From Rhizobium esperanzae (GTDB taxonomy: Bacteria > Pseudomonadota > Alphaproteobacteria > Rhizobiales > Rhizobiaceae), in assembly GCF_014197615.1 (NCBI RefSeq), contig NZ_JACIFY010000007.1, forward strand, positions 62,001 to 126,000: a stretch of DNA of 64,000 nt, in the 5' to 3' direction. This document shows positions 34,680 through 44,326 of this stretch, in pieces. Position 1 is the first letter of the stretch. Every line of letters begins with the position of its first letter. The position numbers were made by a program, and so were the translations under genes. The notes under the pieces are model-generated. The model was not told where the DNA came from. It worked only from the letters and a program-made list of their open reading frames with translations, and did no database searches.

Positions 34680-35276
34680 ATGTCTCCAACTTCATCCTCA
34701 CGCAGCGCCCGCAAGGATGCGCAATATAACAGAGCGCAGATATTGGATGCGGCGAGCCGCGCATTCGCAAGCCAGGGGGTCGACGCTTCCATGGACGCCA
34801 TTGCCAAGGACGCGGGTGTCGGGGCAGGTACGTTGTATCGGCATTTCCCGAACAAGGATGCTCTGCTGGCCGCGTTGCTTGATGCACACTACCAAACTTT
34901 GGAGACAAAGCGCCAACTTATTGCCAGCGAAGACATCGAAGCTGACCAAATGCTCGACCGGTGGATAGATGCGCTCGGTGACTGGATGCTGGTGTACGAC
35001 GGTTTGCCGGAACCACTCCGCGCGGCATGGTCCGAGGTGCGGTCACCACTGTCGCCAACTTGTCGGCAAGTAATCGAAACCACCGATCAATTTTTGAACA
35101 AAGCGAAACGCGAGGGGAGAGCTCGTCAGGATTTGACGGGCCATGAGATCTTTCTTGCAGCACTGGCAATCGCTTGGGCGAGCGGCGCGTCCACCGCGGA
35201 CGGCAGCACGCGGAGCGCGCTTCGGAATCTGCTGAAATTGGGCTGGACTACCGGAAAGGATCAACAAAGGAGTTGA
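34680..35276 (+). CDS. TetR-family regulator
   Basis: This 198-residue protein has an N-terminal HTH (ILDAASRAFASQGVDASMDAIAKDAGVGAG then TLYRHFPNKDALLAA, residues 18-60) and a helical ligand domain. ATG at 34680 leaves both operator repeats upstream. The longer reading from 34641 would start inside the second repeat and is rejected. It probably represses itself and the divergent monooxygenase/oxidoreductase genes. Confidence 0.9.
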   Translation: MSPTSSSRSARKDAQYNRAQILDAASRAFASQGVDASMDAIAKDAGVGAGTLYRHFPNKDALLAALLDAHYQTLETKRQLIASEDIEADQMLDRWIDALGDWMLVYDGLPEPLRAAWSEVRSPLSPTCRQVIETTDQFLNKAKREGRARQDLTGHEIFLAALAIAWASGASTADGSTRSALRNLLKLGWTTGKDQQRS

Positions 35277-35638
35277 GCATCCCTAGATGAGCCCAAATGC
35301 CTGTAGGCAAGGTCAGAGCCGTTCCTGATCAGTTGCCCGTGCCGTCGAGGACACGAGAGAAGCGACTTTGCAACGCGACTGCCGCAACACTTGGACGACA
35401 GGAGCCGACTTGCTGGTTTCGGAAATCCTGTCTTGACCAAGGTCAAATTCGACCGTCCAGACTTTATCAGCCGTCGGCATAGATATCCGCTTTTCACCAG
35501 AGTGTCCGTTTTGCGGAGCAAAGGAATTGTGTCCGGTTAAATGCAAGACCTTGTTAACTCTACTCGGCGAGTTCTCGGGGCAGCGTTGTGCCAATCAGCG
35601 GATCATCAAGCCGCTCACCTCTCTTCAGGAACTCCTAC
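35277..35638. other. Intergenic, no gene seen
   Basis: No supportable gene or strong hairpin was found between the TetR gene and the chemoreceptor. The segment presumably carries the chemoreceptor promoter, which I could not place. Confidence 0.5.
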
Positions 35639-37600
35639 ATGAAACGAAATTTTGGATCCTTCGGAATCGGAACCCGCCTGGGGATAGGTTTTGGTTTTCT
35701 TCTGCTCTTGATGCTGGCGCTAACGCAATACTCGGCAAGCCAGGTCAACGCGATTAATGAAGGTCTGGGCCAGATCAACGACGTCAACAGTGTCAAACAG
35801 CGCTTCGCCATTAACTATCGCGGCAGCGTTCACGATCGGGCCATTGCTATCCGGGATGTCACGCTGGTCGAAACACCTACGGAACTGCAGGCCGCCGTCG
35901 ATCTGATTGCGAAATTGGCGGAAACCTACGCTGTTAACGAGAAAAAGATGGCGGACATGATAGCCTCTTCCGCCGGCGCCTCGGTCGAGGAAACGACCAT
36001 ACTTGCTGAAATCGCCGACATTCAGGCGAAGGCCAATCCGCTGGTTGCACAAATCATCGATCTGCAGAAGAAGGGCGATAAAGCGCAGGCAAAGACCATT
36101 CTGCTTGAACAGGCGCGGCCTTTGTTCGTAGCTTGGCTAGGCGCAATCAACAAATTCATCGACTATCAGGAGGCTCTGAACCAGAAGCTTGGTGCAGAAG
36201 TTCGTCAATCCGCCAGTGGTTTCCAGACATTGGCATTCGGCTCACTCGCGGGCGCCATTCTTTTGGCGATCGCCTCAGCCCTCTTGACGGGCCGTTCAAT
36301 TACGAAGCCCATCGCCAAGCTGCGGTCGGCACTCCACCGTATGGCAAGTGGGGAAGGTAACGAAGCTGATACTAGCCTCGACACTCGCGGCGACGAAATC
36401 GGTGATCTTGCACGCGCAATCGGCGCTGTCCGCGACACAATCAACGAGCAGGCGGCACGCCGGGCTGAAAGTGATGCCAACCGTGCGGCGGCAGAGCGCG
36501 AACAACTCGAGAGTACTGCCAGGGACCGCGAGGCGGTGGCGGCAGAAACCAATGATGCGGTCGCACAACTCGCTCAGGCGCTGGAGGCCATGGCCGACGG
36601 CAATCTCGCTTTCCGCCTTACTCGAGCATTCGGCCCTGCCTTGGACAGGCTGCGTGTGAACTTCAACAATTCCGCCGACAAACTGCAATCGACCCTGAAG
36701 GCCGTCGGCGGCAATGCGTTCTCGATCGACGCTGGCGCTGCTGAAATTAGCACAGCAACAAACGATCTGGCTCGCCGCACCGAGCAACAGGCGGCATCGC
36801 TCGAAGAAACCGCAGCCGCACTCGATCAGATCACGGCGACGGTCAACGGCTCGACTGCGCGTGCGGAAGAAGCTCGTACCGTTGTCGCCAAGACGCGGGA
36901 GAATGCCGAGCGGTCCGGCGACGTGGTCAAGCGTGCGGTCCTCGCCATGGGGCAGATCGAAAGCTCGTCCAGCGAAATCAACAACATTATCAGCGTCATC
37001 GACGAAATTGCATTTCAGACCAATCTCCTGGCACTCAATGCCGGTGTTGAAGCAGCACGTGCGGGCGAGGCTGGTAAAGGGTTTGCCGTTGTCGCCCAAG
37101 AGGTCCGAGAACTGGCGCAGCGCTCAGCGACTGCGGCCAAGGAGATCAAGCAGCTGATCCACACATCCGCCGAGCAGGTCCGCTCCGGCGTGGCGCTTGT
37201 CGACGAGACAGGCAACGCTCTCTCGGAAATCGTTTTGGAAGTGCAGGAGATCAATCAACACGTTGACGCTATCGTCGAGTCCGCAAGGGAGCAGTCAACC
37301 GCCCTTAAGGAGATCAACAACGCCGTCAATGCGATGGATCAGTTCACTCAGCAGAACGCTGCAATGGTCGAGGAAACTTCTGCGGCAGGACAGAAGCTGG
37401 CTTCCGAAGCGGCGGCGCTATCGGCCCAGCTTGGAAAGTTTCGTTTCGATGGTGCAGATGCTGCGTCGATCCATCTGGCAGGGCCTGGATCCGAGCCGCG
37501 ACCTTCCGCTCCCGTCGCCATGATCCGGAAGATTTCATCAGCGTTCGGCGGTGCTAGGGGTTCGGCGGTCTCAGCCGCGCAGCACTGGGAGGATTTTTGA
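35639..37600 (+). CDS. Methyl-accepting chemotaxis protein
   Basis: This 653-residue receptor has TM1 at about 10-30 and a periplasmic four-helix-bundle sensor at about 31-196. TM2 is at about 197-218, followed by a HAMP domain and a long cytoplasmic signalling coiled coil. The tip sequence is the highly conserved [20 protein letters not shown] then [16 protein letters not shown]. The C-terminus is HWEDF, a WxxF pentapeptide like the CheR/CheB tether of high-abundance receptors. ATG at 35639 begins the first membrane segment. The ligand is unknown. Confidence 0.93.
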   Translation: MKRNFGSFGIGTRLGIGFGFLLLLMLALTQYSASQVNAINEGLGQINDVNSVKQRFAINYRGSVHDRAIAIRDVTLVETPTELQAAVDLIAKLAETYAVNEKKMADMIASSAGASVEETTILAEIADIQAKANPLVAQIIDLQKKGDKAQAKTILLEQARPLFVAWLGAINKFIDYQEALNQKLGAEVRQSASGFQTLAFGSLAGAILLAIASALLTGRSITKPIAKLRSALHRMASGEGNEADTSLDTRGDEIGDLARAIGAVRDTINEQAARRAESDANRAAAEREQLESTARDREAVAAETNDAVAQLAQALEAMADGNLAFRLTRAFGPALDRLRVNFNNSADKLQSTLKAVGGNAFSIDAGAAEISTATNDLARRTEQQAASLEETAAALDQITATVNGSTARAEEARTVVAKTRENAERSGDVVKRAVLAMGQIESSSSEINNIISVIDEIAFQTNLLALNAGVEAARAGEAGKGFAVVAQEVRELAQRSATAAKEIKQLIHTSAEQVRSGVALVDETGNALSEIVLEVQEINQHVDAIVESAREQSTALKEINNAVNAMDQFTQQNAAMVEETSAAGQKLASEAAALSAQLGKFRFDGADAASIHLAGPGSEPRPSAPVAMIRKISSAFGGARGSAVSAAQHWEDF

Positions 37601-37853
37601 TGAGCAATCTTATCATCTTCCCTGTCAGCAAACCCGGGGATCGTTCAAATCGATCGAGGTCGAGATAAGACTGAAAACGGAGGCTATGGAGAGCGCCCGG
37701 GACCAAATTCAGGAGGTCTTCGCTAAACTTGCGGTCATTCACGGAACTTGCACGGGTGCGGATCTCTGGCACTTAACCCCAGACAGCTCACCAACGATTG
37801 CCTCCACAAGAAAGTGTTATTGTGCAATCGCCGCGCTTTCGGCGCGGGGCTAG
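37600..37853 (+). pseudogene. Short frameshifted reading frame after the chemoreceptor gene
   Basis: An ATG overlapping the chemoreceptor stop (TGATG) reads [17 protein letters not shown], then stops after 22 codons. A one-base shift at about 37640 opens a frame with a helical, charged sequence (SIEVEIRLKTEAMESARDQI). The coupling and composition suggest a small downstream gene broken by a frameshift. I do not recognise a family. A GC-rich hairpin at 37832-37848 may end the transcript. Confidence 0.3.
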
Positions 37854-37962
37854 GAGCGGATTGCTTTTCCGCAACATCAGTTCGCTGGGGCGGTGGTTTC
37901 GAAGCACAGCTGAACCAATCGCGGACGCCAGTCGTCCGCGGCTTCTCCCTTGAGAAAGGCGA

Positions 37963-38943
37963 CTAACGAGTCTGCCGCATCTTCGTTTGCCGCGGGGTTT
38001 CCCCGTAAACGGACTTGTAGAATGCGGAAAAGCGGCCTGGGTGGAAGAAACCCCACTTGAGACAGATGGTCTTGACGGATTGGCGGTTAGAAGCGTCCAG
38101 AAGGTCTTGTCTGACAGCCTGCACTCGCAGCATTCTTAAGTAGTTTGCCGGTGTCTCACCTTTGAAATTTCGAAATCCATTTTCTAGGGCACGAACGGAT
38201 ACATTGATCGATTGTGCGACCGTCGAAATTGTGATCGGGGTACTGATATTTTCCTGCATGAAATCTATAGCGCGTCGAACATGCCACGGCGCTGGCGTGA
38301 TCCTTTGCTGGTCAAAACGTCCAGGATAGCGATGGCGCACCGAGCCAACCAGCAAATGAGCGAACGCTTCGGTGAGGCTAGCCATTGCCAACGGAGACTG
38401 TCGCAAGCCCCCGTCTTCACGCATGCCACAGATCAACGTCTCAGTTAAATTCTTGAACAGCGGACCCGTGTGGCTCAAGTCGTCGACCACGGGTGCCAGA
38501 TCCAGAGATCCGGTCAAGGGAGCATCGAAAAAATCGACGAACGCCTTGGAAATCACGCTCCAGTCCAGAAAAAACTTCTCTGATCTGTGAAAGGCGCCAC
38601 CGACAAGGAAGTGGTCCACCTCATGATTGTGTCCAACGAGTATCTGGCCAGGCGACGCTATCGCCTGGATATCACGTCGCCCTATTCCGCAGATGCCGTG
38701 ACGGGGCACATACACCGCAAGCCATGCCGGAGCATCCGATGTCGGCCGACATTTCAGCTCTCCATTACATTCGAACCTGGCAGATGTCATCGTTCCATTA
38801 GACCAACCATCAGCAGTCCAGCTAAAGCCTGTGAGCGTATTGACGGGTGTGGCTTCGAGCCGAGCAACTTCGGCCAGTGTGTCAAACATGCTCTGGGCAT
38901 TCGCACCAGCGCATGGTGGCGTGACATCTGCGCTATTGTTCAT
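37963..38943 (-). CDS. AraC-family transcriptional regulator
   Basis: This 326-residue protein ends in a double HTH AraC domain (about residues 222-320: FMQENISTPITISTVAQSIN then VSVRALENGFRNFKGETPANYL, and GFFHPGRFSAFYKSVYGETP). The N-terminal 200 residues resemble the AraC-type ligand domain of the FeaR/ToxT group. It is convergent with the chemoreceptor region. It stands alone, so the target is not evident. Confidence 0.9.
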   Translation of the reverse strand: MNNSADVTPPCAGANAQSMFDTLAEVARLEATPVNTLTGFSWTADGWSNGTMTSARFECNGELKCRPTSDAPAWLAVYVPRHGICGIGRRDIQAIASPGQILVGHNHEVDHFLVGGAFHRSEKFFLDWSVISKAFVDFFDAPLTGSLDLAPVVDDLSHTGPLFKNLTETLICGMREDGGLRQSPLAMASLTEAFAHLLVGSVRHRYPGRFDQQRITPAPWHVRRAIDFMQENISTPITISTVAQSINVSVRALENGFRNFKGETPANYLRMLRVQAVRQDLLDASNRQSVKTICLKWGFFHPGRFSAFYKSVYGETPRQTKMRQTR

Positions 38944-39112
38944 GTGAATGCTCCGAAGGTCAAAGACATACAGCCTGATGCGAATGGTTTGAATTCAAAA
39001 GTACGAAAACGAAGACGGCTGGATGAAGCGAAACTCGTTGCTTCAACATCTATATTATCCCGCCATTTAAATTCAGACCAATGGCGGAAGCTATTCAAAT
39101 CCATCATCCAGG

Positions 39113-40585
39113 CTAGCCGGCTATGCGAGACGTATTTTTGGATGTCCCATCCGTCGCGTATCGGAATTCTCGATCGCGGCCCCCCTGTAGCTCGACTTTC
39201 TCCCATTTCGGCCAATACACAGCTATGGTCGACAGGATTCCATAGATGATGGCCGATAGCGCCACGATAGCGTACAACGTTGGAAGGTCAGCACCCATCC
39301 ATTCGACCGTGGCCCATCCTATGAACGCGGCAATGACCATACGCATAGTCCCTGCGAGAACGGGAAGCAGCACTCGCTTTGCGCCTTGACTGGCGAAGTA
39401 GAGTGCTAACCCAAAGGCGACAACCGGATAGAAGGGTGCGACCGTCGTCAGATAGAGACTGCCCTGAGCCACGACCTCGAACGAGCCAGTGAACAGCCGC
39501 ATCCACACCCATGGCCAAGCGGTCGCCACGATTCCTACAACGGCTGAGAACCCGAAAGCCAAAGCAGCGCCAAGCCATGCGACCCTGCGGGCGCGTTCCA
39601 CCTGACCCGCTCCGATATTGAGCCCCACCATGGTAACGATAGCGGTCCCGACGCCGAAAATGACCGGTATCTGGAGGTAGTCCAGCCGCGAGGCGATGCC
39701 GTAGCCTGCCAAGGCGTCGATCCCGAAATGGCCGACGGCTGCCGTGACGAAAACGACGGAGAGATTGACCTGGATGGTTCCGATCGCAGATAGAAGGCCC
39801 ACGCCCAGGATCTCACTGAACAGGCGCCGCTCCAGGCGCACGATCCTTAATCTCAGGGTGCTACGGCCGGATCGCAAGTACGAGACCAGAGCCAATGCCG
39901 CAATGAGATAATACACGACCACTGCAACGCCGCCGCCGGCCACCCCCATGTTTGGAAATGGCCCCCAACCGAAAATGAGCGCTGGAGAAAGAGGAAGAAG
40001 AATAAACGTTCCAGAAATGATGACAATCGCCGGGACCTTCGGGTTGCCTGCACCGCGCAGCGCGGATGACAGCAGTGCCGTGACCCAGATCGGAACTGCG
40101 CCTGAAAATACGACCGCCGAGTAAGTCAACGCAGCGTTTAATGCGTCGCCCTCGCCCCCCATCGACCGATAGAGCACTGATCCGAGCGAGAATGCCAGCG
40201 TCGTGAACAAGATCCCAAACACCCATGCAATCACGACCGAATGCCACACCAGTGCATCGGCGTCGTCCCGCCGGCCGGCGCCTATCGCTCGAGCGACGGC
40301 TGCGGCAGTTCCGCCTCCAATTCCACCGTTCGACATCATCTGCATGAGCATCAGCACAGGGAACACCAGGGTTACGCCAGCGACAGCATCGGTACCCAAA
40401 AAGCTGACGAAATAGGTCTCCGCTGCACCAACGGATGTTTGCACCACGAGCACGAGCACCGTCGGTATCGAGAGACGCATAATTGCCGGGATGATGGGGC
40501 CGGCGAGAAGGCTTCTACGATCACTGGTTGGCGCATTGCTTGTGACTCGGCCCATGGCATTCCCTGCAAGTTCGTTCGCACCCAT
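39113..40585 (-). CDS. MATE-family multidrug efflux transporter
   Basis: This 490-residue protein has twelve predicted membrane helices in two similar halves. The first half has AAETYFVSFLGTDAVAGVTL and the second has VTAAVGHFGIDALAGYGIAS, typical of NorM/DinF-like MATE antiporters that expel cationic drugs. ATG at 40585 or 40552. A TAGAT-N10-ATCTA operator lies 32-51 bp upstream. A decayed marR gene is divergent. Confidence 0.9.
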   Translation of the reverse strand: MGANELAGNAMGRVTSNAPTSDRRSLLAGPIIPAIMRLSIPTVLVLVVQTSVGAAETYFVSFLGTDAVAGVTLVFPVLMLMQMMSNGGIGGGTAAAVARAIGAGRRDDADALVWHSVVIAWVFGILFTTLAFSLGSVLYRSMGGEGDALNAALTYSAVVFSGAVPIWVTALLSSALRGAGNPKVPAIVIISGTFILLPLSPALIFGWGPFPNMGVAGGGVAVVVYYLIAALALVSYLRSGRSTLRLRIVRLERRLFSEILGVGLLSAIGTIQVNLSVVFVTAAVGHFGIDALAGYGIASRLDYLQIPVIFGVGTAIVTMVGLNIGAGQVERARRVAWLGAALAFGFSAVVGIVATAWPWVWMRLFTGSFEVVAQGSLYLTTVAPFYPVVAFGLALYFASQGAKRVLLPVLAGTMRMVIAAFIGWATVEWMGADLPTLYAIVALSAIIYGILSTIAVYWPKWEKVELQGGRDREFRYATDGTSKNTSRIAG

Positions 40586-40616
40586 TTAGAAGGGAAAGGA
40601 AATCTAAGTCAATATT

Positions 40617-40636
40617 TAGATTTCACCTAACATCTA
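40617..40636. promoter_or_regulatory. TAGAT-N10-ATCTA operator (copy 2), MATE promoter
   Basis: TAGAT at 40617-40621 and ATCTA at 40632-40636 have the same ten-base spacer as the other three sites. A second, everted pair (GAAATCTAA at 40600-40608 and TTAGATTTC at 40616-40624) overlaps it, so two repressor dimers could bind. Confidence 0.65.
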
Positions 40637-40665
40637 AATATATATGATCGAGCCACTCCCATGAA

Positions 40666-40990
40666 GTTCGCCGCGCGACGCCGGATCGGAAATTTATTGA
40701 TGCTGAATACGACATCGAGGGAGACCTTTGCTTCATCGTGCAACGGCTGAATCGCCAATTGTCGAGGCGTATCGATCAAGCGTTGAAGAGCATCCAACTC
40801 ACGCAGACAAAGTGGATCGACGCGCGAAAAGACTCTCATTAACGGCTGACGGTGCACGCCAACTCGCAACCGCTCGCAGCATAGCTGTACAATGCCTTGA
40901 ATGCAGTCGAGCTTTGGGAATGCGGCACCTCAGTTTTCAAGCGGCGGTATCGCGCGCAATGACGCCAGCTCTTTCTCGAGTCGAGCAACA
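40666..40990 (+). pseudogene. MarR-family regulator remnant
   Basis: One frame reads FIDAEYDIEGDLCFIVQRLN and RQLSRRIDQALKSIQLTQTKW, the N-terminal dimer helix of a MarR protein, and stops by 40842. Another frame gives the wing end RRAKRLSLTADGARQLATAR. The HTH between them is deleted and no start codon is in frame. It is divergent from the MATE gene and may be its former regulator. From 40990 to 41149 no gene is seen. Confidence 0.65.
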
Positions 40991-41148
40991 CGTCGTTCAA
41001 GGTTCAAAAAGGCTTGACCCTGAAGATCATCGATTCCGTCAAGGGCCTCCTCCAATTCTCTCCATTTTTCAAAGAAGCGTTTCAGCATAGCTTGCCATTG
41101 ACCTTATTGATGCTCGCGGACTTGGCCGTGCGACTTTTCGGCGCCGCG

Positions 41149-42210
41149 TCATCTGAGAGCGTGGACAGGGATGTGTTTCTGTACGCGTTCCGCCAAGACA
41201 ACCACATCCGCCGACCGCCTGAGGCCGGCCGCTATGATCGAAACCTTCAGCTTTTCGCCGAGGGATTCATCGAATGTGGCGCCCAGGGTGATCTCGGCAT
41301 CCGCGTCGACCTGATCACGAATGCAACTCGCTGCCTCATCGACTTCGAACAAGGTCAGTTCTCGGCCGGCCGCGATCGACACCAGAATGCCTTTCGCGCC
41401 TTTCAGGGTCGCCTCCCCAAACAGAGGGTTTTCTACAGCCGCCTTCGCCGCGTCGGCCGCGCGACCTGGCCCTGAGGCCTCGCCTGTGGCCATGACGGCT
41501 GGTCCCATCTCCTGCATCACGGACCGGACATCGGCAAAATCGAGATTGATCAGGCCTTCCTTCGTGATCAGTTCCACGATCGACATGACCCCCGAATAAA
41601 GAATCGAGTCGGCCATCGCGAAGGCCTCTTCGAGCGTCGTGTGGGGACCCGAAAGCCGGAACAGGCTCTGGTTCGGAACGACAATAACGGTATCCGCCGC
41701 ATGGACCAGTTGTTCGATTCCTTGTCTGGCCTGGCGAGCCCGGTGCGTTCCCTCGAAGCTGAACGGCTCCGTGACGACCGCGACAGTGAGAATGCCGGCC
41801 CTGCGCGCTGTATGCGCAATCAACGGTGCCGCACCGGTTCCTGTACCACCTCCCATTCCGGCGGTCAGGAAGCACATATGAGTATCGCTCAGATGCGTCA
41901 TGATTTGATCGATCGATTCCTCGGCCGCGGCCCGGCCGAGTTCCGGCAGCGAGCCTGCACCCAGCCCCTCGGTGGCTGTCACGCCAAGCTGGACAATGTG
42001 GTGGGCTTTAGACATCGCAAGCGCTTGTGCATCGGTGTTCGCCGCAATGAACTCCACACCGGACAGGTTTCGTGCGATCATGCTGTTGACGGCGTTGCCA
42101 CCGCCTCCACCAACGCCGATTACTGCAATCTTGGGCTTCCAGCCGGTCATCTCAAGCGAAGGCATCACTACCATCCCATTCGGTTTCAATCTTGGCACTC
42201 GAAACGGCAT
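41149..42210 (-). CDS. FtsZ paralogue lacking the C-terminal linker and tail (FtsZ2 type)
   Basis: This 353-residue tubulin-fold GTPase has the GTP-binding signature GGGTGTGAAP (about 120-129), the early loop GVGGGGGNAVN and an intact catalytic T7 loop GLINLDFADV (about 219-228), so GTPase activity is expected. It ends at the globular domain. The disordered linker and the conserved C-terminal peptide that binds FtsA and other anchors are absent, as in the short rhizobial FtsZ2. The start could be 42165. It follows tetR and a KAS II gene on the same strand, an unusual setting for a division gene. Confidence 0.93.
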   Translation of the reverse strand: MPFRVPRLKPNGMVVMPSLEMTGWKPKIAVIGVGGGGGNAVNSMIARNLSGVEFIAANTDAQALAMSKAHHIVQLGVTATEGLGAGSLPELGRAAAEESIDQIMTHLSDTHMCFLTAGMGGGTGTGAAPLIAHTARRAGILTVAVVTEPFSFEGTHRARQARQGIEQLVHAADTVIVVPNQSLFRLSGPHTTLEEAFAMADSILYSGVMSIVELITKEGLINLDFADVRSVMQEMGPAVMATGEASGPGRAADAAKAAVENPLFGEATLKGAKGILVSIAAGRELTLFEVDEAASCIRDQVDADAEITLGATFDESLGEKLKVSIIAAGLRRSADVVVLAERVQKHIPVHALR

Positions 42211-42295
42211 CAGCTGCTGAATGCTCAGAATATCAAGCTTCTGCTTAGGAGCTCTGCCGCAGCTTCATCTTCTGGACCTGTGTTGTTCAGGCAGG

Positions 42296-43564
42296 TCATT
42301 CGCTCCAGCGCCGGAAAAGAGCGCTCGCGTTCACACCCCCGAACCCAAATCCGTTGGTAATTGCATAGTCCATCTGAACCGGCCGGGACTTGTTCGCGAC
42401 AAAGTCGATTCCGTCGCCTGCAGGATCGGGCGCGTTCAGGTTCAACGTTGGCGGTGCGACCTGGTCTCTGAGAGCCAGGATCGTGAAGATAGCTTCCAGT
42501 CCACCTGCGGCGCCAAGAAGGTGCCCGGTCGCGGATTTCGTGCCGCTGACCGCGATCCCTGCAATCGAACCGAACACCGTCTTAATCGCCTCGATTTCCC
42601 CTCGATCGCCAAGCGGGGTCGACGTGGCGTGCGCATTGAGATGCTGGATCTCATGTGCGGCAATCCCCGCCTGCCTGATCGCGATTTGCATGGCTCTCGC
42701 GGCGCCTGATCCGTCTTCAGGACCGGACGTCACATGATAGGCATCGGCCGTTGTTCCGTAGCCCACCAGTTCGGCCAACGGCTTCGCCCCACGAGCCAGA
42801 GCGTGGCTCAGGGATTCGATCACAAGGACGCCCGCACCTTCACCCATCACGAAGCCGTCGCGCATCATGTCGAACGGCCTGGAGGCGAGGGCAGGAGTGT
42901 CGTTGAACCCGGTTGACAGGGCCCGAGCGGCTGCGAAGCCTCCGAGGCTTACAGTGTTCATGCACGCTTCCGTCCCACCGCAGACGGCAATGTCCGCCTC
43001 GTTCGCCCGGATCATCCGGGCCGCGTCGCCGATTGCCTGGACGCCGGCCGCACATGCTGTCACCGGAGCGCCGAGCGGCCCCTTTAGACCATGCCGGATG
43101 GAAACCTGACCTGCCGCTAGGTTGACCAGAAACGATGGAATGGTGAAGGGCGAAAGGCGTCGCGGCCCCTTCTGGTCGACGATTCGTACCGCGTCTGTGA
43201 TCGCTGGAAAGCCGCCGATCCCGGAAGCGATGATCGTTGCCGTTCTGAGGCGATCCTCTTCCGAGACAGGTTTCCACCGGGCCTGTGCAAGGGCCTCGTC
43301 TGCCGCTGCCAGTGCGAAGAGAATGAAGCGGTCCACCTTGCGCTGATCCTTTGGTGGCAAGACGCTGTCAGGATCGAAACCAGCGTCGGCATCCTCTGCC
43401 ACAGAGGGGACAACACCTCCGACCTTGGCGGGCAAATCGCCGACGATCTCGTCAGGAAGACGACGGATCCCGGACCTGCCCGCCAACAGGCGGGTCCAAG
43501 AGCTCTGAACGTTGGCACCGAGCGGGCTGACCGCTCCCATTCCCGTTACGACGACACGACGCAT
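42296..43564 (-). CDS. Beta-ketoacyl-ACP synthase II paralogue (FabF-like)
   Basis: This 422-residue condensing enzyme has the KAS II triad Cys171 (VTACAAG), His312 (NAHATSTPLGD) and His348 (KSATGHLLGAAG). It elongates acyl-ACP in fatty acid synthesis. It lies 74 bp after the tetR stop and 85 bp before ftsZ, with no acyl carrier protein or other fab gene nearby. It is thus a stand-alone extra copy under TetR control. It could make a special acyl chain or act as an inhibitor-insensitive substitute for the housekeeping FabF (inference). Confidence 0.93.
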   Translation of the reverse strand: MRRVVVTGMGAVSPLGANVQSSWTRLLAGRSGIRRLPDEIVGDLPAKVGGVVPSVAEDADAGFDPDSVLPPKDQRKVDRFILFALAAADEALAQARWKPVSEEDRLRTATIIASGIGGFPAITDAVRIVDQKGPRRLSPFTIPSFLVNLAAGQVSIRHGLKGPLGAPVTACAAGVQAIGDAARMIRANEADIAVCGGTEACMNTVSLGGFAAARALSTGFNDTPALASRPFDMMRDGFVMGEGAGVLVIESLSHALARGAKPLAELVGYGTTADAYHVTSGPEDGSGAARAMQIAIRQAGIAAHEIQHLNAHATSTPLGDRGEIEAIKTVFGSIAGIAVSGTKSATGHLLGAAGGLEAIFTILALRDQVAPPTLNLNAPDPAGDGIDFVANKSRPVQMDYAITNGFGFGGVNASALFRRWSE

Positions 43565-43638
43565 GATGACTCCAGAATAGAACTGCGAACTAGCGGACTG
43601 CGGTTGCTGAACCGGTCAGGAACCTGTCGTTCCGGCCG

Positions 43639-44229
43639 TTACTCCGCCGCCTCCGGGGCTGCGACACGTTTTGCTTCGGTCGCGGCTGCTTCAAGCAGGC
43701 GGTCTGCCAGCTTCTCGTCGGTCACGATGCGCGACAAAGTGACCGCACCAACCATGAGCGCAAGCATCGCCATGGCCTTGCGGGGCGCATCGTCATCGTC
43801 ACCACTGGCCGGCAACAGCTCTTCGATAACCTGCAGGTGGGCTTTGATACCGTCCTGAAACGGCTTGCGGACCTCAACGCTCTGGCGAGCCGCATCGGAT
43901 CCAAGGGCGACCAGGGGGCAGCCGTCTCCGGTTTCGCCACGGTGCCCTGCCGAAAGATAAAGATCGACGACGCCCTGCAGTGGATCCGGGCTCAACGCAG
44001 CGACCGAGGACCATCTACGGGTTGCGCTTTCCATCGCTCGACGCGACGCAAGGGCTGCTAGGTCATCCTTGGATTCGAACTGCTTGTAGAAGCCGCCCTG
44101 GGTAAGACCGGCACCTTTCATCAGGTCCTTGAGGCCGATGCCATCGAACCCCCGCTCGCGAAAGAGCCTGCTGGCGACGTTGATGACTGTCTCTCGGTTC
44201 GCTTCGGCCTGGGCACGACTGACCCTCAT
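43639..44229 (-). CDS. TetR-family regulator, likely master of the TAGAT-N10-ATCTA sites
   Basis: This 196-residue TetR protein has HTH residues 12-55 (VINVASRLFRERGFDGIGLK, DLMKGAGLTQGGFYKQFESK) and a C-terminal domain with CPLVALGSDAARQ, the TetR_C group common near RND pumps and reductases. It is divergent from the RND operon, and an operator lies 14-33 bp upstream of its ATG. It is first in an operon with fabF and ftsZ copies. Autoregulation and repression of the pump are the simplest model. Confidence 0.93.
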   Translation of the reverse strand: MRVSRAQAEANRETVINVASRLFRERGFDGIGLKDLMKGAGLTQGGFYKQFESKDDLAALASRRAMESATRRWSSVAALSPDPLQGVVDLYLSAGHRGETGDGCPLVALGSDAARQSVEVRKPFQDGIKAHLQVIEELLPASGDDDDAPRKAMAMLALMVGAVTLSRIVTDEKLADRLLEAAATEAKRVAAPEAAE

Positions 44230-44242
44230 GATAATCTCCTTT

Positions 44243-44262
44243 TAGATTTCTGTTGACATCTA
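44243..44262. promoter_or_regulatory. TAGAT-N10-ATCTA operator (copy 3), tetR/RND divergent promoter
   Basis: TAGAT at 44243-44247 and ATCTA at 44258-44262 flank ten bases that include TTGACA (44253-44258), a perfect -35 box reading toward the RND operon. A bound repressor would cover it and would also block the tetR promoter. Confidence 0.72.
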
Positions 44263-44326
44263 TATATCTTTTAGAGTTAGAATGCAATCTAAGAATTATG
44301 CCGTCACCGTCAAGAAGGCCAGTGTC

